Assembly (NCBI GenBank): GCA_030068145.1 | Contig: JAPJBO010000359.1 | Location: 124,001 to 188,000 of the forward strand | Length of the DNA stretch: 64,000 nucleotides | Direction: 5' to 3' | Origin: Diplonema papillatum | Taxonomy: Eukaryota; Euglenozoa; Diplonemea; Diplonemida; Diplonemidae | Shown here: piece by piece, positions 30,001 through 38,040 of the stretch | How positions within the stretch are numbered: the stretch's first letter is position 1 | Layout of the letters: the number at the start of each line of letters is the position of its first letter | Translations under genes and position numbers: made by a program | The notes under the pieces: model-generated | What the model saw: the letters and a program-made list of their open reading frames with translations, nothing else | What the model was told of the DNA's origin: nothing | The model's database searches: none

Positions 30001-32930
30001 CGGCGAAGATGGAAGCGGCTCTGCTGAACGACGAGGATCTTTTCGCCGTGGCGTTCGACTACAGCAAATGTTTTGACCGCATACCGCAGGAGGTCATGTT
30101 GAAGCTTGTGGAAGACATGGGACTGCCGCCATCAGTGTTGAATGCAGTGCGGGGCATGTACCGCCAGCTGAGGCGACGGTTCAAGCTTCCGGCGGGGCTG
30201 GGGAAGGAGTTCAAGGCGACGAACGGGATTCTGCAGGGCTGTCCGCTGAGCGTAATCTTCCTGAACGCGCTCGTGTCGGTCTGGATGTATCTCGTTGAAG
30301 AGGAGGTCCCGGGGGCCGAACCGCAAGCATTTGCGGATGACACCGAGGTCGTGACGAGGACGAAGCCGGATTTGACGCGGGCAGTGGCTCTGACGGAGGA
30401 GTTTTGCGGCGACACGGGTCAGCGACCCAACGCCCGCAAGAGCAAATGGACGGTAGTGAGGGCTAAGCGTCCGCCGGACGAGGAGGAGGGCGGTAGGAAG
30501 AGAAAGCGGGAGAGCGAAGCCGAGGCCAACCCTCGGATAGCCGGCCAGGAGGTCGAGAAGGTGGCGTGGTTGAAGTGCTTGGGGGCAGGTTTGGGTACCG
30601 ACGGAGGCGCCCAGAAGGTCTTGTCGAGCAGGTTGGACGAGGCGTCCAAAATCGCGAAGAGGGCGGGCAAGTTACCCCTGCCGCAGGAGAAGAAGGAGAG
30701 GATCTACGCTTCGGTCGTGATCCCGAAGGCAATTTACGGGGTAGAGGTACAGGAGCCGGAGAAGAAGTGGCTCGCACAGTTGACAGCTGCAATTGAAAGG
30801 GGACTTGCAGGTAGGGATAGGCGGGGACGTTGCGCCGCGATTAGCCTCTCGCTCGTGAGGAAGGGTCACTTGGTGGATCCACCGGTGGCCGTGCACTACC
30901 GACGAGTCATGACGTGGATGGCGCTGATGAAGGACTCGGAGAGGTGTAGGGCGCACATGCAAGCGGCGGCCCGCGTCTTTCCCTGCCCGAGCACCTCGGG
31001 GCCGGTACACTTGCTTGACGGGACGTTAGAGGCCATGAAGTGGCAAAGGACGGGACCGTGGTCGATCCGAATTCCCGACGACCATACAGACGAGACGGAG
31101 ACGGGCGACGGGCGAGGGAAGGAAGTCGATCTGAGGACACTGGACGACCTCAAGGAGCTGGGGCACCTGGCGCGCGAAGCCCTGAGGCTCTGGCGGTGGC
31201 GGAACATCGACAGGAAGAACCTGGAAGGGATTGGTGAGGGCGTGGACCGCAACGCAACGCTGCGACTGCTGGAAGTAGGGCGCGGGAAAGGGGAGGCTAG
31301 GGAAGAGCGCGGAGCGACTGCCGTCAACCTTAGCGCGTATGAACGAGGTGTGCTCAGGCACATCATGGCGGATGCAGTGCTGCCGCAGACGCGGTTGCAC
31401 CAACGGAAGATGCAACCGAGCGCAACGTGCAAGTACTGCGGAAAGGAAGACGAGGACCACCTACACATGTGGTGGCGATGTGGAGAGTGGGACGCCATAC
31501 GAACGACGTATGCGGTAACCGCGCTAGAATGGCAGAAATGGCCGAAGTGTATGTCCGTTTGCGGGATCAAACCGAAGAAAGAGAGAGGAGGTGAAGGAGC
31601 AGGGGCATGGGTCTGCAGGGGCTTGACGCGCCAACTTGTCAACAGTGTGCAGGGCATGATGGTCCAGATCACCCTGGAGAGGCAGAGGAGGGACAAGAAG
31701 CCGGTGCAGCGGGAAAGCGACGGACGTGGGCTTGCATATCCTTGGGAGTGGGCGCCGCAGGAGACGGAAGTGATCCAGAATTCACTGGCGGACTACATGC
31801 CCAGAAACTGGAAGCATGGAAGGGCGCTATACTTAGCGCTGGCGCAATGGCTGGCGACACTGCGTTGGGCCAAGAGCGAGGAAGAGATGGCGGTGACGTT
31901 CATAGAACTCGCCGTGGACTTTGAAGTCGAATCCGGAATGGACCTGCCGCGACGCGGACAGAAGGCGGTTGGGCCGGAAGACGCAGAGGACGGAGAGGAG
32001 GACGCAGGCCAGAAAAGGGAAGCGCATGGAGGAGCTGCGCTCGCGGGAAAAATGAGGACGCTGTTGGGGATGCTCAAGACGCTCCAAGGAACCCACGATG
32101 GGGAGCTTTTGCCGGCAAGAAAGAAATCAATAGGTTGGCTGCGGCGGCTCGGCGCGTCAGGACGGTGGACGGAGGGTCTGGAGAGGCGCTGTATCCTGGG
32201 CAGAGATACCCTGCAAGCGCTACGAGGGCTCGAGGTGTCGGCAGGAGAGTACACGAAGGCAGAACACGGAAAGGTACAAGCAGAGCGCAGGGAAGACGGG
32301 GAGAGACTAGGAAAATTCGATTTCAAAAAGTGGTACCCATCGGACGAGGAAAGGGGGCGACGGGCCCAGAAGTGGTTCACCTTAGCGGAACAGGAGAATC
32401 AGGCGGGACGAGGAGGGAGGAGCTCGAAGAGGAACACCGCCCAGGGCAAGGAAGTGTCAAGAGGTGCGCCGGAGGCAGAGGGCGCGAACCAGGATACGAA
32501 GGCGGAACAGCGCGCACGAGGACGACCGGCTCTGAAGAGGCCCGCGCCGCAAGCGACGCGGGCGGCACGGAGTGCCAAGCAACGTAAGAAGGAAGACGAG
32601 GAGATCCAGACAGCACAGCAGGACGCCCGAGCTGAGGCGGCCGACGGACCACAGAGGCGAAAGGCAGAACAGGAAAGGCAGGCGCGGTCGGTACGAGAAG
32701 CGGCAATCGCGGATAAGGCAACGAGTACAGAGCAGCCGTCGCGCAGAAGAGCAGTAAAGCGACCCGCGTCGCAGGTGGCACAAAACGTAGGAGCCCGTGC
32801 GGCAGGGAGTGGAGACGAGGTGATGCAAGACGAAGGGGAAGCGCGAAGCCCCCAGCCCGGACGGACCAACAAGACGCAGGACCAGGCGACCAAAAGAAGG
32901 AGGGGGACGCGACCCAGAGACCCGGGCTAA
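27033..32930 (+). CDS. ORF2 polyprotein of non-LTR family 1: repeat domain, 2A, APE endonuclease, RT
   Basis: 1965 codons from the first ATG after ORF1; the frame is open 957 bases further upstream, which allows fusion to ORF1 by -1 frameshifting. In order: a tandem repeat domain (27155-27900), a 2A-like motif GDVHENPGP (28002-28028), APE endonuclease (LLALQEV, ILIAGDFNVEP, RRIDAIFAN, THRPVVV), reverse transcriptase (AFDYSKCFDRIP near 30056, NGILQGCPLSVIFLNA, AFADDTEV near 30330), a CCHC knuckle (CKYCGKEDEDHLHMWWRC, about 31427-31480) and a long Arg/Glu/Lys-rich tail. All catalytic motifs are present, so the copy may be active. The protein nicks target DNA and primes reverse transcription there. 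Confidence 0.9.
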   Translation: MRHLFFRGLPAAGNRVDGQRDRRDETVTPGGRGPSDVLCFESGFIRVRHSFYGGLRRPTAGGVFYCGSRIEAVQHAFYGGLHRPAGDDFYSGSWSAGGRHSFYGGLHRPPVGNGFYLGSRFKGVRHAFCGGLHRPVGGVFYSRSRSAGGRHSCYGGLHRPTAGDVFYCGSRIKTVQHAFYGGLHRPVGDVFYLGSRTAGGRHSFYGGLHRPPVGDVFYLGSRFEGVRHAFCGGLQRPVGGAFYLGSRSAGGRRSCYGGPHRPPVDDVSHFGSRFEGKRHPFFGGLPVDGSHVRHGTTLAADNDDPNPEEGLHKDVGRGSLLTCGDVHENPGPAVTGLIAASANVTSLLAHPEVHTMEAWGRKVDLLALQEVRVCERDRAQAEGEARSRGKRLVWGRMQGQTRIKTALRTEYGGVAFSAATELPARAVPPGELTKRHWEKGRFAHAQVAYGDGRRSLSMMSIYGVVSDEDATEEILADTLSYAATLGDVPILIAGDFNVEPEESPILNAAVQSGKWVDVGSTWAKQYAQQPAATCMASKKGRRIDAIFANSVAAVAISGVNVLTAESIPTHRPVVVRLDLERLEQRYPQLKLPRAFPVADWSAMDPEEEFGMAEKWAKEAAHRYRAAQGVDAKWKTVCDAAEQYLLERSGGLLEKPRQYVGRGQQAGECVRSPAARQVDGEADADDRDTRARLGSCRRLEELVRLGEKRDTCGQPSTEEMRVWRKARRAGVKHVDSRLWEEANPPALPELQALCGMLKKEHERTRAARRTKRLETWRGEMRRAIDDNPKRVYDWCKQPERHSTLFVERGDGSVTADLHEMDEILRGEKAWGGVFQMYKEVREPKWEDFVRRYGKYVKRGACEDRPLTGEDLSATLKKMKARKAGGMDGWRVCELKTLPVPLLDVIALALNDVEGAGSWPEVVAQALVVLIPKGEGPQPLEQRPITITSVMYRLWAATRLRFVREWQESWAHPDQRGFRKKGRTQEVYWLLAAKMEAALLNDEDLFAVAFDYSKCFDRIPQEVMLKLVEDMGLPPSVLNAVRGMYRQLRRRFKLPAGLGKEFKATNGILQGCPLSVIFLNALVSVWMYLVEEEVPGAEPQAFADDTEVVTRTKPDLTRAVALTEEFCGDTGQRPNARKSKWTVVRAKRPPDEEEGGRKRKRESEAEANPRIAGQEVEKVAWLKCLGAGLGTDGGAQKVLSSRLDEASKIAKRAGKLPLPQEKKERIYASVVIPKAIYGVEVQEPEKKWLAQLTAAIERGLAGRDRRGRCAAISLSLVRKGHLVDPPVAVHYRRVMTWMALMKDSERCRAHMQAAARVFPCPSTSGPVHLLDGTLEAMKWQRTGPWSIRIPDDHTDETETGDGRGKEVDLRTLDDLKELGHLAREALRLWRWRNIDRKNLEGIGEGVDRNATLRLLEVGRGKGEAREERGATAVNLSAYERGVLRHIMADAVLPQTRLHQRKMQPSATCKYCGKEDEDHLHMWWRCGEWDAIRTTYAVTALEWQKWPKCMSVCGIKPKKERGGEGAGAWVCRGLTRQLVNSVQGMMVQITLERQRRDKKPVQRESDGRGLAYPWEWAPQETEVIQNSLADYMPRNWKHGRALYLALAQWLATLRWAKSEEEMAVTFIELAVDFEVESGMDLPRRGQKAVGPEDAEDGEEDAGQKREAHGGAALAGKMRTLLGMLKTLQGTHDGELLPARKKSIGWLRRLGASGRWTEGLERRCILGRDTLQALRGLEVSAGEYTKAEHGKVQAERREDGERLGKFDFKKWYPSDEERGRRAQKWFTLAEQENQAGRGGRSSKRNTAQGKEVSRGAPEAEGANQDTKAEQRARGRPALKRPAPQATRAARSAKQRKKEDEEIQTAQQDARAEAADGPQRRKAEQERQARSVREAAIADKATSTEQPSRRRAVKRPASQVAQNVGARAAGSGDEVMQDEGEARSPQPGRTNKTQDQATKRRRGTRPRDPG
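27155..27900 (+). repeat. Minisatellite encoding HxFYGGLHRP repeats in ORF2
   Basis: About ten in-frame units of 75-78 bp encode (R/Q)H(S/A)FYGGLHRP followed by VGDVFYLGSR. Consecutive units differ in a four-unit pattern (unit 1 resembles 5, 2 resembles 6, and so on), indicating higher-order duplication near 309 bp. A degenerate unit (MRHLFFRGLPAAG) precedes the array at 27033. Length is kept in multiples of three, so the domain is translated. I know of no named domain like this. Confidence 0.9.
28002..28028 (+). other. 2A-like ribosome-skipping motif (GDVHENPGP)
   Basis: The codons read GSLLTCGDVHENPGP, ending at 28028, with the skip expected between Gly (28023-28025) and Pro (28026-28028). 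The consensus is D-V/I-E-x-N-P-G-P; here His replaces the first Glu, a change also reported among 2A-like motifs of other retrotransposons. It sits immediately before the endonuclease domain, so skipping would separate the repeat domain, and any ORF1 fusion, from endonuclease-RT. Confidence 0.75.
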
Positions 32931-33008
32931 GTAGCTTGGAACTAGTGCGATGGACCTTTCTTCGGAGGGGCTCACGCACTCAAAGATCGACTTATACGCA
33001 CGAACTAC

Positions 33009-33554
33009 GCAATACTGGTATACGGCCTGACTATAATTGCCTACGATAGCCTGTGCTAAACTGCTGATAAACTGTTGTAGACAGCAGCAGGCAGTTCGAT
33101 GCATTTTGATGAAATAGAGGTGGACTGGCTCAGCTGCGAAAGCCCAGAGCAAACCCAGCTCTTTTTTTCTGCTCTGTTGATGCGGTTCCTCTTGGCACTT
33201 GCGGCGGGACACGAATGTCGGGCACTGAGAGTGGTCAGCCGCACTCGAACAAACTATGTACGCAGAATCTGCGAGACCGTGATAGACCGAAGAATACAGC
33301 ACCGGGCAATTCGATGCAGCTCTAGGGACTAGGGATGGACCTGATAGACCGTGGTGGACCGTGATTCACTGTGATTAACAGCGGCAGGCACTTCGATGCA
33401 GTTTCAAGAGATAGGGACGGACCGGCTCAACCCCGTCTGTACACAGCCGGGGCAAGGCGCTTCCCACTGAGAATGCCAGCCGGGCCCGCAGTGTATTGAT
33501 GCAGTGCAAAAAGCGAAAGTGCATCTAATAGCTGCTGTGCCACAAGTCCTTGCG
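33009..33554. other. Non-coding with degenerate direct repeats
   Basis: AGCAGGCAGTTCGATGCA (33086), GGGCAATTCGATGCAG (33305) and GGCAGGCACTTCGATGCAG (33383) with following GG(T/A)GGAC(T/C)GGCTCA mark a diverged tandem repeat of about 300 bp. No gene. Confidence 0.5.
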
Positions 33555-34427
33555 TCCGACGCCAATCTTCAACAGAGATGGAGCCTCGCTTCGTGACGTT
33601 CGGTTCAACCTCAGAAGCTGGAGCTAAAGAGGGTGTTCGAGTCACACGCGAAAAGCGGGTGTGCGACACCCGAAACGCGTGTATATCCGCACCCGCAAAA
33701 CGGGTGTGACACCCGCTTTCTAAATTGCAGCTTGAACTCCAGCTTATGAGCCACCGTGTACACTGACGCCGATCTTCAGCATGAGTTCTTTGCATAAGCA
33801 TGTCTCTTCTTCAGCAGAGAGAGGAGTGCGACAGGCAGCTCGAAGTACACCGCGGCCTGTTGCTGCGGGCACAGGTGCACCTTTGACCCGACGCTGAGTT
33901 TGACGGGGAGCCCGCCGGCCGACATGTCGGACCCAGCACCCAGGGGAGGCATCGCGAAGCAGATGATGGTAAGTGCATGGTTACACTTGATCCTCTTAGA
34001 GTCTTTTTGGAAAGTCCTCTTGGGAAGTCTATTTGGGCTCTGACGCCAAGTTCTTTAACAGAGATCGAGACTCGGGAGTCTCGGGAGTATTCGTGACGTT
34101 CGGTGGCTGTTTTGTTAACCCAACTCCAACAGTTCCAGCTTTCCGAGGCTGGACACCAGCCACCGTACCGATCTCCAGCAGAATAGGGAGTCTGGGTAGT
34201 CGGGAGTGTTAGTGCACGCTCACCAAGGTCAGAGCTTCCCCGTTGAAGGTGTACGTCCATTGTGGGTACATGTTGGGGTGCCGGGAGAATCGGGAGTATT
34301 CGTGACGTTCGGTGGCTGTTTTTTTAACCCAACTCCAACAATTCCAGCTTCTGAAGCTGGACTCCACCCACCGTGTACACTGGCACCCATCTTCAGCAGA
34401 GAATGGAGTATGGATAGTCGGGAGGTG
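33555..34427 (-). pseudogene. Broken copies of the GH3 last-exon 3' end
   Basis: Downstream of the GH3 stop, fragments of its last exon recur out of order: 33826-33970 resembles 34535-34677, 34045-34130 and 33560-33615 resemble 34700-34790, and 34204-34262 repeats the terminal 34428-34482. They carry stops and indels and cannot encode a domain. Short GTC/GGGAGTATTCGTGACG spacers recur between them. Confidence 0.8.
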
Positions 34428-35669
34428 TTAGTGCACGTTGACCAAGGTCGGAGCTTCCCCGTTGAAGGTGTACGTCCACGTGCCGGGGAGCGGGACGCGG
34501 TGGCCCGTCCGGTTGACGGCGGAAATGGCGAAGACGGACAGCTCGAAGTACACGGCGGCCTCCTGCTGCGGGCGCAGGTGCACCTTTTCGGACCCGACGC
34601 TGAACTTGACGGGGAACCCGCCAGCCGCCACGTCCGGCCCAGCACCTAGGGGGGGCACCGCGAAGCAGATGACGACGAGCGCCGACGCAACGCCGCCCGC
34701 GTTGGCCACGCTGACCCCGATTTTCAACAGGGCCGGCGTCTCGACCGTAGGAGAGTACTCATGCCGCTCGGTGGCTGTCCGGATCGCGGCGGAAACCTCG
34801 GACTCGGCGACGGACACTTCGCCCGGGAGGGAAGAGCGAGTGTACGAGAACTCCGTGTAGCTCAGCCCGGAGCCGTACGGGTACACCACAGGCCCGGAGA
34901 AAAACCGGTAAGACCGGCCAGGGAACCCGCGGCTGGCTTCGGCGCGCCAGTTCATGTCGGTCGCGTCGAGGCCGTCCGTGTAGTTGCTGAAGTACTGCGT
35001 GTGCGGTAGCCGTCCTGACGGGCTGGCGTCGCCGAACACGACGTCTGCGAGGGCGGCGCCGGCGCTCTGCCCCGGGTACCCCACCCAGAGGATGCTTTGC
35101 ACCTTCGGGTGCAGCTTCGCCGCACTGAAGTCGACCGACCCTCCGGCCATCACGACCACGACCAGCGGCCCCCTGCAGGCGTTCGCGACCGCTTCGATCA
35201 GCTGGTTCTGGTACCCCGGGAGGGCGGTGGAGGCGCGGTCGAGCTGCAGCGACTCGATGGAGGAGTCGATGCCTACCACCAGCACGACCGCATCGGCTTC
35301 TGACGCGAGGCGGGCGGCGGGCGGGATCAGCTGCTGCGTCGTGCACCACACGTCAGGGCAGCCCAAGTTGAACGTCGCCGACTCTACCCGCTGCTGCAAG
35401 CCCTGCGAGAACGAGTTGATGAACGGCGAGGGCCCGTAGAAGTTGCCCTTCAGCGTCTCGCGGGCCTCGGAGTTGGGCCCGATGATGGCCAGGTTCGCGA
35501 CGGCCGCCGGGTTGAGGGGGAGCGTGCGGCCGGTGTTCTTGAGCAGGACCACGCCTTGCGTCGCGGCGTCCTGCGCGAGGAGCTGCGCGGCGCGGGTGTT
35601 CACGTCGTGCCGGAACGTGTACTGCAGGTACGGCTGGTTGTGCGTTGGGTCGAATACCCCGAGACGGAT
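34428..35669 (-). CDS. GH3 beta-xylosidase-like protein, exon 2 (C-terminal)
   Basis: This exon supplies 413 residues and the stop of a 756-residue protein; exon 1 is at 38041-39069. The acceptor reads TTTACAG|ATCCG in phase 0, giving NLFAAQ|IRLGVFDPTHNQPYLQY across the junction, as in plant beta-xylosidases (VQMRLGMFDG). It contains the GH3 C-terminal domain: GVVLLKNTGRTLPLNP, AIIGPNSEARETLKGNFYGP, DAVVLVVGIDSSIESLQLDR, WVGYPGQSAGAALADVVFGD, and YPYGSGLSYTEFSY leading into a fibronectin III-like domain. Expected role: secreted exo-hydrolase removing xylose or arabinose from cell-wall polysaccharides. Substrate is inferred from family resemblance only. Confidence 0.9.
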   Translation of the reverse strand: MRLGVFDPTHNQPYLQYTFRHDVNTRAAQLLAQDAATQGVVLLKNTGRTLPLNPAAVANLAIIGPNSEARETLKGNFYGPSPFINSFSQGLQQRVESATFNLGCPDVWCTTQQLIPPAARLASEADAVVLVVGIDSSIESLQLDRASTALPGYQNQLIEAVANACRGPLVVVVMAGGSVDFSAAKLHPKVQSILWVGYPGQSAGAALADVVFGDASPSGRLPHTQYFSNYTDGLDATDMNWRAEASRGFPGRSYRFFSGPVVYPYGSGLSYTEFSYTRSSLPGEVSVAESEVSAAIRTATERHEYSPTVETPALLKIGVSVANAGGVASALVVICFAVPPLGAGPDVAAGGFPVKFSVGSEKVHLRPQQEAAVYFELSVFAISAVNRTGHRVPLPGTWTYTFNGEAPTLVNVH

Positions 35670-35904
35670 CTGTAAAGTATTAGTGTGGAGCTTTTGTTGA
35701 CTGTTCGTTGTTTGCGCAACATGTAGCGCGCTGCCACTACTACTTGTCAGCACCAACAATGTGGCATTGTTAGTGCACGGTGTAGGAATCCTAGTGTTGT
35801 CCTCATCTTAGTTCAATGTTTAGACACTGCCTCTCGTGCAATGGTTGATGCTAGCATCAAACAAGGGAGGGGGAAATATTAGTAGTTAAAAGTAGGTAGC
35901 TTCT

Positions 35905-36163
35905 GACACGAGGCGGGCGGCGGGCGGGATCAGCTGCTGCGTCGTGCACCACACGTCAGGGCAGCCCCGGAGTTGGGCCCGATGATGGCCAGGTTCGCGA
36001 CGGCCGCCGGGTTGAGGGGGAGCGTGCGGCCGGTGTTCTTGAGCAGGACCACGCCTTGCGTCGCGGCGTCCTGCGCGAGGCGCGGGTGTTCATGTCGTGC
36101 CGGAACGTGTACTGCAGGTACGGCTGGTTGTGCGTTGGTTCGAATACCCTGAGACGGATCTGT
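35905..36163 (-). pseudogene. Ghost of GH3 exon 2 5' part with intact acceptor
   Basis: Positions 35905-35966 match 35297-35365, then jump directly to a match of 35468-35669, an internal deletion of about 100 bp. The splice acceptor survives after a TAC/CTA run (CTACTACTACAG|ATCCGTCTC at 36163). A third remnant of the same acceptor (TACTTTACAGATCCGTC) lies at 36546-36563. Confidence 0.85.
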
Positions 36164-36607
36164 AGTAGTAGTAGTAGTATGTGTCGTCTGCCGAAGCAGC
36201 CGGAGACAGCAGGCGCAGGGGGCAGGTCTTGCTTTACAATTCTCTTCTTCATGGAGACCCGCCCCCGGCATCCCGACTGTCCAATCACTGTCGAGAAAGG
36301 TTTGTGCCCTATAGTGATGAGGTGGTTGACCAGGCCCCCACGAAGCCTTATACACAACACGGCTACAACACGAGGATGCAGCCCTGCTTAGGTGTGCACT
36401 CAGCCATCACAGGGCCTCAGATCTCGCTACTTGACCTGACACAGCTGCCACCCAGAAGGCCGCAGCAGTAGCCTTCGCAATGAAGGCACGCGCGGCTGAG
36501 TGTATGTAGGCGATCCATACAACAGCTGCATCAGACGCAGCTTGACGGATCTGTAAAGTATTAACAATATGGCCCATCAGCGCCTTCTTTTTTGCTTGTG
36601 CGCACTA

Positions 36608-36672
36608 GCCACCTCGTTCGTAACGCGAGGGTTGAGCCCACCATTGACCGAGTTGATACCACATAAGATGGC
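36608..36672 (-). pseudogene. Ghost of GH3 exon 1, short fragment
   Basis: It matches the segment around 38278-38350 (NSVNG...NPRIAKE region) with substitutions and ends at the same repeat I sequence as the other two exon 1 ghosts. Confidence 0.7.
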
Positions 36673-36929
36673 GACTTCTGATAAACCACCAAATCACTGC
36701 GTCTTTCTTGCCTGTACACTACATTGAAGGACACGCTACGAGATTGTTAAACCTAAGGTAGGCAAGCGCGTGAGCGGTTGTGTGAGGGAGAGAGAGGCCC
36801 GTAACGTCACGTCACTAGTCGGCTATTATTACTCTTCGCGCCTTAAAAACTAGTCAAATGGCTCCGTCCTGGTTCATTTTCGGACTACTTACACTCAAAA
36901 GTTTAGACTCTAAAAAAGCAACCACGCGC

Positions 36930-37218
36930 CTGCGCCCGCGAAGAGGTTCGCAGCCGCCGCGTCCACCAGCGGCACCGGCGTCGTGCCGTTGGCGATCGAG
37001 CCGAGGAGGTATTCCTGGAAGAAGTCGCCGCACTCGACGTCGAGGCCCGCCCGCAGGACCGTGCCGCACGCCTCGTCGGGGGCTAGGTACCCGTGCCCCA
37101 CGCTCACGCTGCGCACCGCCCCGTGGTCAGACGTCACGAACCCGGTGAAGTTCCACTGGCCCCCGGCCACCTCCTTCGCAATGCGAGGGGTTAAGCTCTC
37201 GAAGGGATCCCACACATG
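36930..37218 (-). pseudogene. Ghost of GH3 exon 1 3' end, copy C
   Basis: The frame is intact: RIAKEVAGGQWNFTGFVTSD, HGAVRSVSVGHGYLAPDEAC and ECGDFFQEYLLGSIANGTTP, including the nucleophile Asp. The donor has changed from CAG|GT to CAG|GC (36930/36929). The sequence encoding CANP is replaced, so it has no acceptor of its own. Confidence 0.85.
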
Positions 37219-37510
37219 AAGGCAGCTTCTGATCAACAACCGAAACCACACTGCGTGCACAATACATTAAGGGTAAAAAAACCCACGAGATTGTTAAACC
37301 TTACTACTAGAAAAGAACTGTAGGGCAACTCGCAAGATTGTTAAACCTAAGGCAAGCAAGAGCGTGAGTGGTTGTGTGAGGGAGAGAGAGGCCCTGTACC
37401 ACAGTATGTTAATAGCCGGCTAGTATGAGTCTTCTAAATACTAACACTAACGTCTTACAAACGTCTTACATCGTACGGTAAGTTATACGCTCTAACAAGT
37501 AACCGCGCAC

Positions 37511-37812
37511 CTGCGCCGCGAAGAGGTTCGCAGCCGCCGCGTCCACCAGCGGCACCGGCGTCGTGCCGTTGCCGATCGAGCCGGTATTCCTGAAAGAAGT
37601 CGCCGCACTCGACGTCGAGGCCCGCCCGCAGGACCGCGCCGCACGCCTCGTCGGGGGCCAGGTACCCGTGCCCCCGCTCACGCTGCGCACCGCCCCGTGG
37701 TCAGATGTCACGAACCCGGTGAAGTTCCACTGGCCCCTGGCCACCTCTTTCGCAATGCGACGGGTTAAGCTCTCGAAGGGACACCATTGACCGAGTTGAT
37801 CCCACACATGAA
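37511..37812 (-). pseudogene. Ghost of GH3 exon 1 3' end, copy B
   Basis: It is closest to the true exon and keeps the GCGCAG|GTGCGC donor, but small deletions shift the frame between VRSVSGGTG and GSIGNGTTP. It is the middle unit of a tandem repeat of about 540 bp whose members (36.87-37.45, 37.45-37.98 and 37.98-38.35 kb) also share the intron sequence after the donor. Confidence 0.85.
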
Positions 37813-38040
37813 GGCGGCTTCTGATCAACCAGCGAAACCACACTGCGTGTACAATACATTGAAGGGTAACCCACGAGATTGTTAAACCTAAGGCAAGCAA
37901 GAACGTGAGCGGTTGTGTGAGGGAGAGAGAGGCCCTGTACCACAGTATGTTATTAGTCGGCTTGTAAGAGTCTTCAAAATACTAACACTAACGTCTTACA
38001 TCGTACGGTAAGTTATACGCTCTAACAAGTAACCACGCAC

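Larger units (their letters stand above)
18276..33000 (+). repeat. Head-to-tail array of non-LTR family 1 in a satellite
   Basis: Six copies of one retrotransposon, all on the plus strand and all ending CTTATACGCA, are separated by pieces of a satellite that begins [CG]GAACTACGCAA. Copies: 18276-18383, 19092-19372, 19384-24181, 24568-24848, 25018-25296 and 25305-33000. Junctions 1, 3 and 6 carry target duplications (GGAACTACGCA or CGAACTAC). Copies 2, 4 and 5 share one 5' truncation point, so at least some units arose by tandem duplication and not separate insertion. Confidence 0.95.
25305..33000 (+). mobile_element. Non-LTR family 1, near-full-length copy (7.7 kb)
   Basis: It carries ORF1 (25309-26901) and ORF2 (to 32930) and is flanked by CGAACTAC at 25297-25304 and 33001-33008. 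The ORF1 ATG lies only 4 bases from the left junction. Either a little of the 5' end is missing, or transcription starts in the upstream neighbour's 3' end, as in HeT-A-type tandem elements. APE-type endonuclease, FADD reverse transcriptase and a CCHC knuckle place it in the APE-bearing non-LTR retrotransposons. No frame breaks are seen. Confidence 0.95.
35670..38040 (-). other. GH3 intron (2371 bp) carrying ghost exons
   Basis: Donor GCGCAG|GTGCGT at 38041/38040 and acceptor TTTACAG at 35670-35676 join two exons in phase 0 and restore the conserved protein. The intron is much longer than needed because it contains partial copies of exon 1 and exon 2, annotated separately, and copies of dispersed repeat I. 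Confidence 0.85.

Noticed and set aside
36930..37812. Mutually exclusive alternative exons in the GH3 gene
   Set aside because: The ghost copies lack acceptors, one is frameshifted and one has a GC donor; they share intron sequence, so they are duplication debris, not exon cassettes.
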